From NCBI GenBank assembly GCA_040954595.2, contig JBECUI020000031.1, positions 235,417 to 299,416 on the forward strand: a DNA stretch of 64,000 bases, given 5' to 3'. Below the pieces are notes generated by a model, which was not told the DNA's origin, ran no database searches, and was given only the letters and a program-made list of their open reading frames with translations. Of the stretch, positions 56,140 to 64,000 are shown one piece after another. Origin of the DNA: Balanoglossus misakiensis (Eukaryota > Hemichordata). Numbering within the stretch: position 1 is the first letter of the stretch; the number at the start of each line of letters is the position of its first letter. A program made the translations under genes and the position numbers.

Positions 56140-56895
56140 GTGAAGATTTCCCTTGGGAAAGTTCCTGCCCTATGGGGGGCCATAGGTCTGATTCTTCTCG
56201 TGTGGCCCACGGCCCAAGAACTGCTGCTTCGCTTTCTGTTCCCCAGAGAAGAATCCTGGATATATCCCCGGGCAACCCTGCTGCGCCTGGCCGGGGAACA
56301 TTTAATCCTGGCCTTAAGCGCCAGTCTGATTGCGGCCTTCCTTGGGATTTTGCTGGGTGTTCTGGCCACCCGACCTTGGGGACGGCAATTTCTTCCCATG
56401 ATTCGAGACTTGACCTCTCTTTCGCAGACCTTTCCCCCGGCAGCGGTTCTGGCGCTGGCCATTCCCTTCTTAGGATTCGGCTTTCCCCCCACTTTAACGG
56501 CCCTGGTGCTCTACAGCACCCTCCCCGTTTTTAACAACACCATCACCGGAATCGAAACCACCCCTTCCCCAGTAATCGAAGCGGCCCAGGGAATGGGAAT
56601 GAGCCAATGGCAGGTTCTTGTGCAGGTTGTTTTCCCTCTGGCATCTCCTGCCATTGGCTCTGGTATTCGTACCAGCACCATCATTAACATGGGAACGGCA
56701 ACCTTAGGGGCCATCGCCGGGGCTGGAGGATTAGGCTCTCCCATCATAGCCGGTCTAGCAAGAGACAACACGGCCTGGATCTTCCAAGGAGCCGCCGCCA
56801 GTGCCGGTCTGGCACTGGCCTTGAACGCCCTCTTGCGGATGGGCGAGAAACACCTTGCCAAATGGGGAGACACTAGCTCCGTAGAGAACAAATAG
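56140..56895 (+). CDS. Osmoprotectant ABC transporter permease (YehW-like)
   Basis: The 251-residue protein has five to six spans and the permease loop EAAQGMGMSQWQVLVQVVFPLASPAIGSGIRTSTIINMGTATLGAIAGAGGLGSP near residue 145. It pairs with the first permease of the operon to form the channel. The start is a GTG one base after the ATPase stop. Confidence 0.88.
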   Translation: MKISLGKVPALWGAIGLILLVWPTAQELLLRFLFPREESWIYPRATLLRLAGEHLILALSASLIAAFLGILLGVLATRPWGRQFLPMIRDLTSLSQTFPPAAVLALAIPFLGFGFPPTLTALVLYSTLPVFNNTITGIETTPSPVIEAAQGMGMSQWQVLVQVVFPLASPAIGSGIRTSTIINMGTATLGAIAGAGGLGSPIIAGLARDNTAWIFQGAAASAGLALALNALLRMGEKHLAKWGDTSSVENK

Positions 56896-56913
56896 AAAAG
56901 AGGAGAAAATTCT

Positions 56914-58305
56914 ATGCTCTCACAAAAATATGATTTAATTATTCTTGGCTCAGGGCAGGCCGCAGGGCCTTTGAGCAGAGATGCCGCCAAAGCGGGATGG
57001 AAAGTGGCCGTAATCGAAGAACTCTACCCTGGCGGCACCTGTGTCAACAGCGGCTGTACTCCTACCAAAACCCTTATTGCCAGTGCCCAACATGCCTGGG
57101 AGGCAGAACAGGCGGCAGACTGGGGTCTGGAAGTTCCCCGGGTAAAAAGCGACTGGCCGGCAATACGCCGCCGCCGGGATAACTTGGTAAAAAGATTCAG
57201 GGCTGGTTCCCGCCAGGGACTGGAAAAAACCCCTGGGGTAAAGCTCATTGAAGGCCGAGCCCGCTTTACCGCCCCAGGGAAGGTAGAAGTGGAACTCCCT
57301 CAGCAAGAGACCCTTCTTCTCACGGGGAAACGCATGGTCATCAACACCGGTTGCAAACCCGTCAAACTGCCCCATAAAGGTCTGGAGAAGATCCGCTGGG
57401 TTGATTCCCAAACCATACAAGAAATCGAAAGCCTTCCCGAACATTTGGTTGTTGTAGGCGGAGGATACATTGGACTGGAATTTGGGCAGATGTTCCGGCG
57501 TTTCGGTGTTCAGGTGAGCATACTCCACAAGGGAAAGCACCTTCTATCCCGAGAAGACGAGGACCTAGCAAGAGAAGTCGAAAACATCCTCCGCAGCGAG
57601 GGAATCCGCATTGTGACTCAGGTCCAAGATCTGAACCTTCTGCCCCGAGAAAACAGCTTTTCCATAGAAGTCCGCTGTCCCGGAGAAAATCTTAAGATCG
57701 ATGGAGATATGCTCCTTGCAGCAGTGGGCCGCAGGGCCGCCGTAGAAGACCTGGGGCTGGAAACCTTAGGAGTGGCAACAGACCACCGAGGCTTTATTCA
57801 AGTTGACGAGCACTTAGCCACCACGGCCGACAATGTCTGGGCCGTAGGCGACGTGAAGGGTGGCCCCGCCTTTACCCACATTGCCTACGATGACTATCGT
57901 ATCCTCAGGGACTCCTGGTTTTCTCAGAAAAAACGCACAATCAGGGAACGCCTTGTACCCTACACCGTTTTCATTGACCCCCAGCTCGGCAGAATAGGAC
58001 TCTCCGAAAAGGAAGCCCGGGACAAGGGGCTGCCCTTTGAAGTTTACCAGATGCCTATGAGCCGGGTGGCCCGAGCCCTGGAAGCCGGTAAAACCGCAGG
58101 ATTAATGAAAGTGCTGGCCTCAAGCGAAGATCACCGCATTTTAGGAGCCGCTTTTTTAGGCATGGAAGGGGGAGAAATGGCCACCATGATTCAGCTTTCC
58201 ATGACCGGGGGCCTGAGCATTGACGACCTCAGAGAAGGCATCTTTCCCCACCCTGGTTTAGCAGAATCCTTTAACAACCTTTTCCTATACGGAAAAAAGT
58301 CCTAG
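56914..58305 (+). CDS. FAD-dependent disulfide oxidoreductase (mercuric reductase-like family)
   Basis: The 463-residue protein is a pyridine nucleotide-disulphide oxidoreductase. FAD is bound by DLIILGSGQAAGPLSRDAAKAGWKVAVIE. The redox-active pair is GGTCVNSGCTPTKTL (Cys about 44 and 49). NAD(P) is bound by VVVGGGYIGLEFGQMFRRFG near 177, and a conserved FAD-phosphate site is AVGDVKGGPAFTHIAYDD near 310. The C-terminal FPHPGLAESFNNL carries the histidine-glutamate dyad. It lacks the extra metal-binding cysteines of MerA, so mercury reduction is unlikely. GAGGAG precedes its ATG and it follows the transporter genes by 18 bp. Confidence 0.85.
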   Translation: MLSQKYDLIILGSGQAAGPLSRDAAKAGWKVAVIEELYPGGTCVNSGCTPTKTLIASAQHAWEAEQAADWGLEVPRVKSDWPAIRRRRDNLVKRFRAGSRQGLEKTPGVKLIEGRARFTAPGKVEVELPQQETLLLTGKRMVINTGCKPVKLPHKGLEKIRWVDSQTIQEIESLPEHLVVVGGGYIGLEFGQMFRRFGVQVSILHKGKHLLSREDEDLAREVENILRSEGIRIVTQVQDLNLLPRENSFSIEVRCPGENLKIDGDMLLAAVGRRAAVEDLGLETLGVATDHRGFIQVDEHLATTADNVWAVGDVKGGPAFTHIAYDDYRILRDSWFSQKKRTIRERLVPYTVFIDPQLGRIGLSEKEARDKGLPFEVYQMPMSRVARALEAGKTAGLMKVLASSEDHRILGAAFLGMEGGEMATMIQLSMTGGLSIDDLREGIFPHPGLAESFNNLFLYGKKS

Positions 58306-58341
58306 CGGGCCCCCTCCCCGGCCTTCAGAAAGACTCCGAAT

Positions 58342-59710
58342 CTAGTGAATATAGCCCAGCCATTGCGCTTGTTTGTCTAGCATAAGATCGACCAACTCAG
58401 GGATGGTGTTGATTTTATCCACAACGGGATTAGCGAGAAGCGCCTGGATCACATAGTCTTTTTTGCCCGTCAAAATGGCTTCGGCGCTCAGATCATAAAC
58501 CCCAGCATAATTGCGGAGCAAGGCAGCAAAGCCCTTAGGATAATCAGGAAAAGGAATACCTTCCAAACCTGATTTACCTACAAGAGCTGGAACCTCCACA
58601 GCAATATCTCCAGGCAGAGAAGGAATGAGTTTTTCGTTAAGAATGTTAACAGCTGGTTCTTCAAACCCGCTGTTTTCAATAAATCCCTCCATGACCGGCA
58701 CCGCCCGTTCATGAAGGTTCAGCTCAATATCATAACGATTTGCGCGGGACATATCGGCCCTGTAATGCGCCAAGAAATCCAGAATACCGCGATGATCCGC
58801 CACTTCCCAGGCCCAGGGAAGATACTCTCCCAAATGGCTATCTAAGGTAATGGGAAGCAGCCCATAAAGTTCAAGAATTTTCTTGAACAAGGTTCTGTCA
58901 GACCAGGGTTTAAAACTTTGCTTATGATCGATGGCAGGCAGGTAATCGGCACCTTCAGGCCATATATTTGTCTTGCCCGTGCGACGTTCGTATTCCCAGA
59001 TTTCAGTGTAACCCACAAGCCGCTCAAAAAAAGCCGGGGCCTTAGCCCTTACATCGGGATAAGCATCCATGCCGCTATCAGCATAAGAAATATCTACAAG
59101 CACACTACAATGATTCAAGCCCGCCGCCCTATAACGAAGGTTTTCAAAACTGGTTCCCAGCATGGGAGGAAGGTAGCGCTGGAGCGAAGCTATTTCGTGA
59201 CACATGCCAACAAACTTAAGCTCCCCGGTGCTTCCTTTTTACCGTGGTGACAATAGCCGTCATGGGGTTGGTATAGTTAAAAATCCAGGCATCGGGGCAG
59301 ATTTTTGCAATATCATCACAAATCTCCAGAATAGGAGGAGTAACCCGAAGAGCATGGAAAAGCCCTCCAACCCCGCCATTTTCTCCAAAGATCTGCCGAA
59401 CGCCATACTGCTGCGGAAGAAGGCGGTCCATATCCCACAGGGCAAAACGATCCCCTACCTCAATGGAGATCAGAACAAAGTCCGCCCCTTGAAGGGCTTC
59501 TTTCCTGTCCATCGTAGCCCTTATTGAAAAAGGAAGATTTTTCTTCTCAATACAATCTTTCCCGGCCTTGTGAACCTTAGCGACAGCCTCGGCATTGATA
59601 TCCACCAAGGTTATCTCAGATCCTGCAAGAACCTGACTTTGGAATATATCTCCCAGTATCCCACAGCCAAACTGTGCACTCCCGGCCCCAAATAAAACAA
59701 TCTTAGACAA
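58342..59710 (-). pseudogene. Glycoside hydrolase family 4 (alpha-galactosidase/6-phospho-glucosidase type), one frameshift
   Basis: The N-terminal frame (from 59710) carries IVLFGAGSAQFGCGILGDI for NAD binding, LVDINAEAVAKV, and PDAWIFNYTNPMTAIVTTV, typical of GH4. It ends at about 59216. After a single-base shift at about 59215 the frame continues as LKFVGMCHEIASL and YRAAGLNHCSVLVDISY, whose cysteine and histidine bind the catalytic manganese, to the normal end at 58342. It would cleave a glycosidic bond by NAD-dependent oxidation. The rest is well conserved, so loss is recent or the break is an error. Confidence 0.85.
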
Positions 59711-59897
59711 TGCCTATCTCCTTCCCATTTTAACTTGGATCTATTCCTAGAGCATTCCCTTCTTTCTGTCAATAAAATTTTTATTCATGCATTAAGAAGT
59801 TTAGAAGGGAGAAGTTCCGATGCCTTTCCTGGGGAGAACTTCGGCTTCTTTAGTCCTCCCCTTAATGTATCAGGAAAGGCTCACTTAAGCCTTGGGA

Positions 59898-60119
59898 TCA
59901 GTTTGGGGGAGCATGGTTATTGGCTGACTGGATTTTTTCGTTATATCGGTCAACAATCCCAGAAAGCAGGAACAGGTCAACTATCCAACCTATACCAAAA
60001 AGCCCACCTGTGAATAAATAGAGGATACCTGTTCCTATTTTATTGACATAAAACCTATGCAGCCCTAGCCAACCCAAAAAAATCAATAAAAGATAAGCTT
60101 TAAATTTGTCTTTTTCCAT
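59898..60119 (-). CDS. TM2-domain small membrane protein
   Basis: This 73-residue protein has two membrane segments. The TM2 signature is FLGWLGLHRFYVNKIGTGILYLFTGGLFGIGWIVDLF, in which the HRFY pattern and the helix-turn after the first span are diagnostic. The length and start are typical; the function is unknown. GGAGAAAAAA lies just before the ATG. Confidence 0.85.
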   Translation of the reverse strand: MEKDKFKAYLLLIFLGWLGLHRFYVNKIGTGILYLFTGGLFGIGWIVDLFLLSGIVDRYNEKIQSANNHAPPN

Positions 60120-60611
60120 TTTTTTTCTCCTTCCTTCTTTTCTTGTTTTTTATACGCTAAACAAGGAGTTTTATTCTGTCAAGGGGAAAAAAATATTTAA
60201 CATATATGCTTAGAGTCATATTTAAGAATACAGAAAAAAAGGGTTTAAGTATGAAAACCTGGGAATTGCTGGGGGCTGTGGAAGGAAAAGATTGATTCTC
60301 TGTAGCTTTGTTTATTCAACACCAATATTTTTACTTTTAGCTAAGGCATTATCAGAATTATTTCCCCATTCCTCCAGGCCATAATATCCTAATGGATAAA
60401 TTTTTACCTTTGGTATGAGTCAATTTAAAAATACTCACCTGAGTACCAGCCTTGATCGGACTCAGTGCTTTGCAAGACTGCCCTAGGGTGATTAGGGCGG
60501 TGCCCAAGGTTTTCCAGGCTGGGGTTGCAGGGCAGTTCTTTTTAAAGTGAGACTGTCACTAGCATTGTTAAAGCTCCAAAAATTTGGCATTAGAAAAGAA
60601 GGGCTGTTATT
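60120..60611. other. Intergenic region next to an IS256 remnant
   Basis: No gene is recognised. An inverted pair actgccct (60477-60484) and agggcagt (60529-60536) may be the edge of a small or decayed element. Confidence 0.35.
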
Positions 60612-60764
60612 GTGTGCAAGACTGATGGTTTTAACAAGCTGGCAGAAAAACTGGCTCAAATTTTGAAACCTGATAGTACCAGACATGGCAACAAGGCTGG
60701 CGAAGACCGCCATGAAGCGAAAACTGTGGAGAAAGGAGGTACAGTTCAACCGCTGAAGCAGGAA

Positions 60765-61029
60765 ACTCACTTGGAACTGGATCAATTTTTCAAAAGGTGG
60801 GATTCTCAACACCCCTCGATTGGTCAAAGCTGCTACAATCACTGGGATAGTCTCCTTGCCTTGTTTCCCTATCCCAAGGAAACCCACAGAGCCAGTCACA
60901 CCACCAATGCCACTGGCTCTGTACATCCTATGGGTCTACAGTCGATTAAGAAACAGGAAGCTATTCCCCAAAGATGGCTCAGCGTTTAAGATAATTTATC
61001 TAACTAGAAGCAGGCTTATAGAACAATAA
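60765..61029 (+). pseudogene. IS256-family transposase, C-terminal remnant
   Basis: One frame reads LELDQFFKRWDSQHPSIGQSCYNHWDSLLALFPYPKETHRASHTTNATGSV, which matches the Transposase_mut segment ELxxFxxKWxxKYPxxxxSWxxNWxxLxxFFxYPxEIRxxIYTTNAIES. After a frame change it continues FPKDGSAFKIIYL. All that remains is a short C-terminal part. The amplified N-terminal fragments at 18-22 kb belong to the same family, so a related copy once existed elsewhere. Confidence 0.85.
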
Positions 61030-61523
61030 CTCCATACATTAAGGAAACCTAGCCTTAAGGCCGCCACAGCAGCTATGACAACCTTATAATAACACAAAAG
61101 AACAAAGGGAGCAAGGACAGCAGAGAAGGTGACTGATTGCCCAAGACAGGGGGAAATGATCAATATTACCTGCGTTAAGCAGGAATATTGGGGAAATTGT
61201 ACAAACACAGAGCCAGCTTAAGAACTGCTATCGCTACCATTGGTCATGAGATTGAGGGGAGAAAGTTGGGTATCACAATCTCCAAGAGATTGGATTGTAT
61301 ACAGTACCATTAAGCATAATAATTAATAAAGAACAATGTAAGGCATTCCTAAAAAATCTGGATTTTCATCAAAGGAAATTGAGTGTGTATAAAGCAGAAA
61401 AAAACATGGCGCCTTATGCACAGGGAGAAGGGAACCCCGTTTCAAGCTATAATAGAATCTAATCCTCAATGCCCTTTGCCCTGTAGGTAATTAATATGTC
61501 AAGATACTTCCAAAGGATAAACC
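61030..61523. other. Intergenic region between the remnant and the MDR gene
   Basis: No reading frame, repeat or strong hairpin is convincing here. Small inverted sequences such as cctgc/gcagg near 61170 are the only structure seen. Confidence 0.35.
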
Positions 61524-62468
61524 ATGAAAGCAATTGTTAGTTCCCACTATGGCTCAGCCGATGTGTTGAGTGTCGAAGAAATTGAAAAACCAGAAATAAC
61601 CGATAGTGAAATTCTTGTTCGTGTGCATGCCTGTTCCGTTAACCCCATTGATTGGAAGCTAAGAAATGGTAGCATGAAAATAATCAGCGGCTCAAAGCCC
61701 CCTAAGGTTCTCGGCGGTGATTTTTCTGGTACTGTGGAAGCTGTAGGAAAGGAAGTAAGAGAATGTAATGTAGGCGAGGAAGTCTGGGGGCATGTTAATG
61801 CTATCAAGGGTGGAGCCTATGCCGAATATATTAAAGGAACTATTGAAAACATTGGCCTGAAACCTCGCAATTTTCATTTTGTTCAAGCGGCGGCTATTCC
61901 TTTGGCAGGTTTAACAGCCTATCAGTCACTTGTTAACCTTGGTGGAATCAAAGCTCATGCAGAGGTGTTAATCAATGGCTGTAGCGGTGGCGTGGGAAGC
62001 GTTGCGGTGCAGATTGCTAAGTTCTTGGGTTGCAGAGTAACGGGTGTATGCAGCACTAAAAATAGAGAATACGCCAAAAAAATTGGTGTGGATGTGATGG
62101 TTGATTACAAGAAAGAAGATGTCTTCAATTTGGGTAAAAGCTTTGATAGTGTTTATGACTTTGTAGGCAATCTATCCTTCTCTTCATCAAAACGTATAAT
62201 AAAAGAAGGAGGGGTCTTCGTAACGGCCATTCCTACTATTCCCATGCTACTCTTCGGTGGCGTACTCAATTATTTTCGCTCAAAAAAATGCAAGGGAATA
62301 CTGGTTCAGTCATCGAGAGCTAACCTGGAAGCATTAAAGGAGATGGCCGAAACAGGAGCCTTGCAGGCAACTGTTGAAAAAGTTTTTCCATTGAATCAGG
62401 CCCAGCAAGCCCACATGGCTAGTGAATCAGGCCATGTGGTAGGCAAGATAGTCATGACTGTGGAATGA
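61524..62468 (+). CDS. Quinone oxidoreductase-like MDR protein
   Basis: The 314-residue protein belongs to the zinc-free quinone-oxidoreductase branch of the MDR family. It has VRVHACSVNPIDWKLRNG near residue 33, LGGDFSGTVEAVGKEV near 65, AIPLAGLTAYQSL near 122, and a nucleotide-binding VLINGCSGGVGSVAVQIAKFLGCRV near 146. It uses NADPH to reduce a quinone or enone. It is a single-gene unit bordered downstream by a strong hairpin. Confidence 0.86.
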   Translation: MKAIVSSHYGSADVLSVEEIEKPEITDSEILVRVHACSVNPIDWKLRNGSMKIISGSKPPKVLGGDFSGTVEAVGKEVRECNVGEEVWGHVNAIKGGAYAEYIKGTIENIGLKPRNFHFVQAAAIPLAGLTAYQSLVNLGGIKAHAEVLINGCSGGVGSVAVQIAKFLGCRVTGVCSTKNREYAKKIGVDVMVDYKKEDVFNLGKSFDSVYDFVGNLSFSSSKRIIKEGGVFVTAIPTIPMLLFGGVLNYFRSKKCKGILVQSSRANLEALKEMAETGALQATVEKVFPLNQAQQAHMASESGHVVGKIVMTVE

Positions 62469-62472
62469 TTGC

Positions 62473-62529
62473 CTGCACCAAGTCACTCCAGCGGATTGCT
62501 AAAACAGCCGGAGTGGCTTGATTGTGCAG
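62473..62529 (+). terminator. Long imperfect hairpin after the MDR gene
   Basis: ctgcac plus caagtcactcc (62473-62489) pairs with ggagtggcttg, three unpaired bases and gtgcag (62510-62529). It starts five bases after the stop. There is no T-run, so it may be a processed end or a bidirectional one. Confidence 0.55.
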
Positions 62530-62801
62530 CAGGACAAAAATTATACGCTTGATTCTTAGCCGATGATGCCATAGCCTTATCATCCTTGCCCATCATACAA
62601 AAATTCAAAACTCTCAAGAGGGAACACCTTCTCCAACAGGACAACAGGCTTGAGGCGGAAGAGACAGGCAAGGCAAGACGCCCAAGGTCCTTAAACTCAC
62701 ACTTTACTTCTTGACCATGCCGAAGTAGAATGCTTTTGGGTAATATATTAAGTAAGAAAAACATACTATAACTGTACACTACCTCAAGGAACCGGACAGT
62801 T

Positions 62802-64000
62802 ATGACAACAAACAACACAAAAGAACAGGAACGGGCAGAACTACACCGGACCATCTGGCAGATTGCCAACGATTTGCGCGGCAGTGTCGATGGTTGGGAC
62901 TTTAAGCAGTATGTTCTGGGAATGCTCTTTTACCGCTTTATCAGTGAGAATCTCACCAACTACATCAATGCCGAAGCAAGAAAGACACGAAAGTAGGGAC
63001 AGGTCGCGACCTGTCCCTACTCAATAAAGAGATTGAACAGATTGTAAGGAGACAGAGCCGGTTAAGAACATCTATTGATAAGATTGTGGCGGAGATTGAG
63101 GGGGAGTGAAATAGGTGTGAGGAATACGACCAACGACTATAAAATAGTTATTTACTTGCACGAACGACATCACGGCCGAAGAGATGGATACGGTAAAAGA
63201 TGGTTGGGACTTTAAGCAGTATGTTCTGGGAATGCTCTTTTACCGCTTTATCAGTGAGAATCTCACCAACTACATCAATGCCGAAGCAAGAAAGACACGA
63301 AAGTAGGGACAGGTCGCGACCTGTCCCTACTCAATAAAGAGATTGAACAGATTGTAAAGAGACAGAGCCGGTTAAGAACATCTATTAATAAGATTGTGGC
63401 GGAGATTGAGGGGGAGCCGTGCTGATACCGTAGAACGAAAAGACATTGAATACTTCGCAAAACTAGTACACAATAAGGAAATTGCAGAAAACGAATACAG
63501 CATTTCCCTATCCAACTATCTCACGGCCGAAGTAGGGACAGGTCGCGACCTGTCCCTACTCAATAAAGAGATTGAACAGATTGTAAGGAGACAGAGCCGG
63601 CTAAGAACATCTATTGATAAGATTGTGGCGGAGATTGAGGGGGAGCCGTGCTGATACCGTAGAACGAAAAAACATTGAATACTTCGCAAAACTAGTATAC
63701 AATAAGGAAATTGCAGAAAACGAATACAGCATTTCCCTATCCAACTATCTCACGGCCGAAGTAGGGACAGGTCGCGACCTGTCCCTACTCAATAAAGAGA
63801 TTGAGCAGATTCTAAGGAGACAGAGCCGGTTAAGAACATCTATTGATAAGATTGTGGCGGAGATTGAGGGGAAGCCGTGCTGATACCGTAGAACGAAAAA
63901 ACATTGAATACTTCGCAAAACTAGTACACAATAAGGAAATTGCAGAAAACGAATACAGCATTTCCCTATCCAACTATGTCACGGCCGAAGTAGGGACAGG
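62802..64000 (+). pseudogene. hsdM: hsdM-type modification methylase gene reduced to repeated fragments, runs past window
   Basis: The start (MTTNNTKEQERAELHRTIWQIANDLRGSVDGWDFKQYVLGMLFYRFISENLTNYIN) is the N-terminus of type I restriction-modification HsdM. After 64 residues a TAG from the palindrome ends it. The DNA then skips the methylase domain and continues with the HsdM C-terminus: LNKEIEQIVRRQSRLRTSIDKIVAEIEGE. A second, shortened N-terminal copy begins at ATG 63184 and ends the same way. After this come C-terminal copies including NIEYFAKLVYNKEIAENEYSISLSNYLTAE, each followed by the palindrome. The catalytic NPPY region is absent from the window, so no working methylase can be made from these copies. 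Whether an intact gene lies beyond 64000 is unknown. Confidence 0.9.
62993..64000 (+). repeat. Tandem hsdM-fragment array with the same palindrome as the 18-22 kb array
   Basis: The same perfect palindrome (half-site gtagggacaggtcg) begins at 62993, 63303, 63532, 63761 and 63990 (cut by the window edge). The first interval is 310 bp and carries an N-terminal fragment; the next three are 229 bp each and carry only the C-terminal part. In the later units it is read in frame as TAE-VGTGRDLSLL-NKEIEQ, the same ten-residue peptide as in the transposase array. Each 229-bp unit includes one hsdM stop codon, so the units are broken up in translation. Confidence 0.95.

Noticed and set aside
56914-58305. 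Mercuric reductase proper
   Set aside because: There is no N-terminal HMA domain or C-terminal cysteine pair, and no mer genes are nearby.

Overview
The window is about 48% G+C by eye and has no rRNA, tRNA or CRISPR array that I can support. It looks like a chromosomal segment from an anaerobic or host-associated bacterium. A spirochaete of the Treponema/Spirochaeta type fits best. The reasons are a sugar-binding protein with a Treponema-like AGG-rich leader end, a BspA-like lipoprotein with DUF285 25-residue repeats, a GH4 glycosidase and an anaerobic purine-catabolism operon. This assignment is inference from gene content.

Regions. (1) 1-11.8 kb: a sugar-uptake and sugar-conversion locus. 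It has a two-permease ABC importer with a double ATPase and a binding protein, a TIM-barrel isomerase, two MDR dehydrogenases and an AraC regulator on the minus strand. A divergent plus-strand operon carries a fatty-acid desaturase, rhamnose mutarotase and a UroD-family protein. (2) 12.1-15.2 kb: a very large surface lipoprotein and the 3' stump of a lost paralogue. (3) 15.4-22.7 kb: a decayed accessory zone with an XRE regulator and an IS256-type transposase gene blown up into about 19 tandem fragments, each joined by a perfect 28-30 bp palindrome. (4) 22.7-48.2 kb: a 25 kb minus-strand purine/urate-degradation cluster (ygeW, xdhD, ygfM, amidohydrolase, PLP enzyme, xdhBCA, threonine-synthase-like, ygeY, ssnA, ygfK, hyuA-like, NCS2 permease, then a serC-lrp-DUF1015 unit and an allD-like gene). 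A divergent XdhC-YqeB fusion probably matures the molybdenum hydroxylases. The 3' half (22.7-31.5 kb) is riddled with single-base frameshifts, while 31.5-50 kb is intact. (5) 50.3-62.5 kb: polyprenyl synthase, broken threonine aldolase, an osmoprotectant ABC operon with a flavin disulfide reductase, broken GH4, a TM2 protein, an IS256 remnant and an MDR oxidoreductase. (6) 62.8-64 kb: an hsdM gene reduced to tandem fragments containing the same palindrome as region 3, and running off the window.

How it works together: purines would enter by the NCS2 permease, be oxidised by XdhA/XdhC (with an FAD subunit from YgfM or elsewhere, since the adjacent xdhB is broken), be deaminated by SsnA-type enzymes and be opened by the HyuA-like and YgeY hydrolases. 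YgfK supplies or accepts electrons. The most striking non-gene signal is the palindrome: at two unrelated genes it sits in every unit of a tandem gene-fragment array and is read as the same ten-residue peptide.
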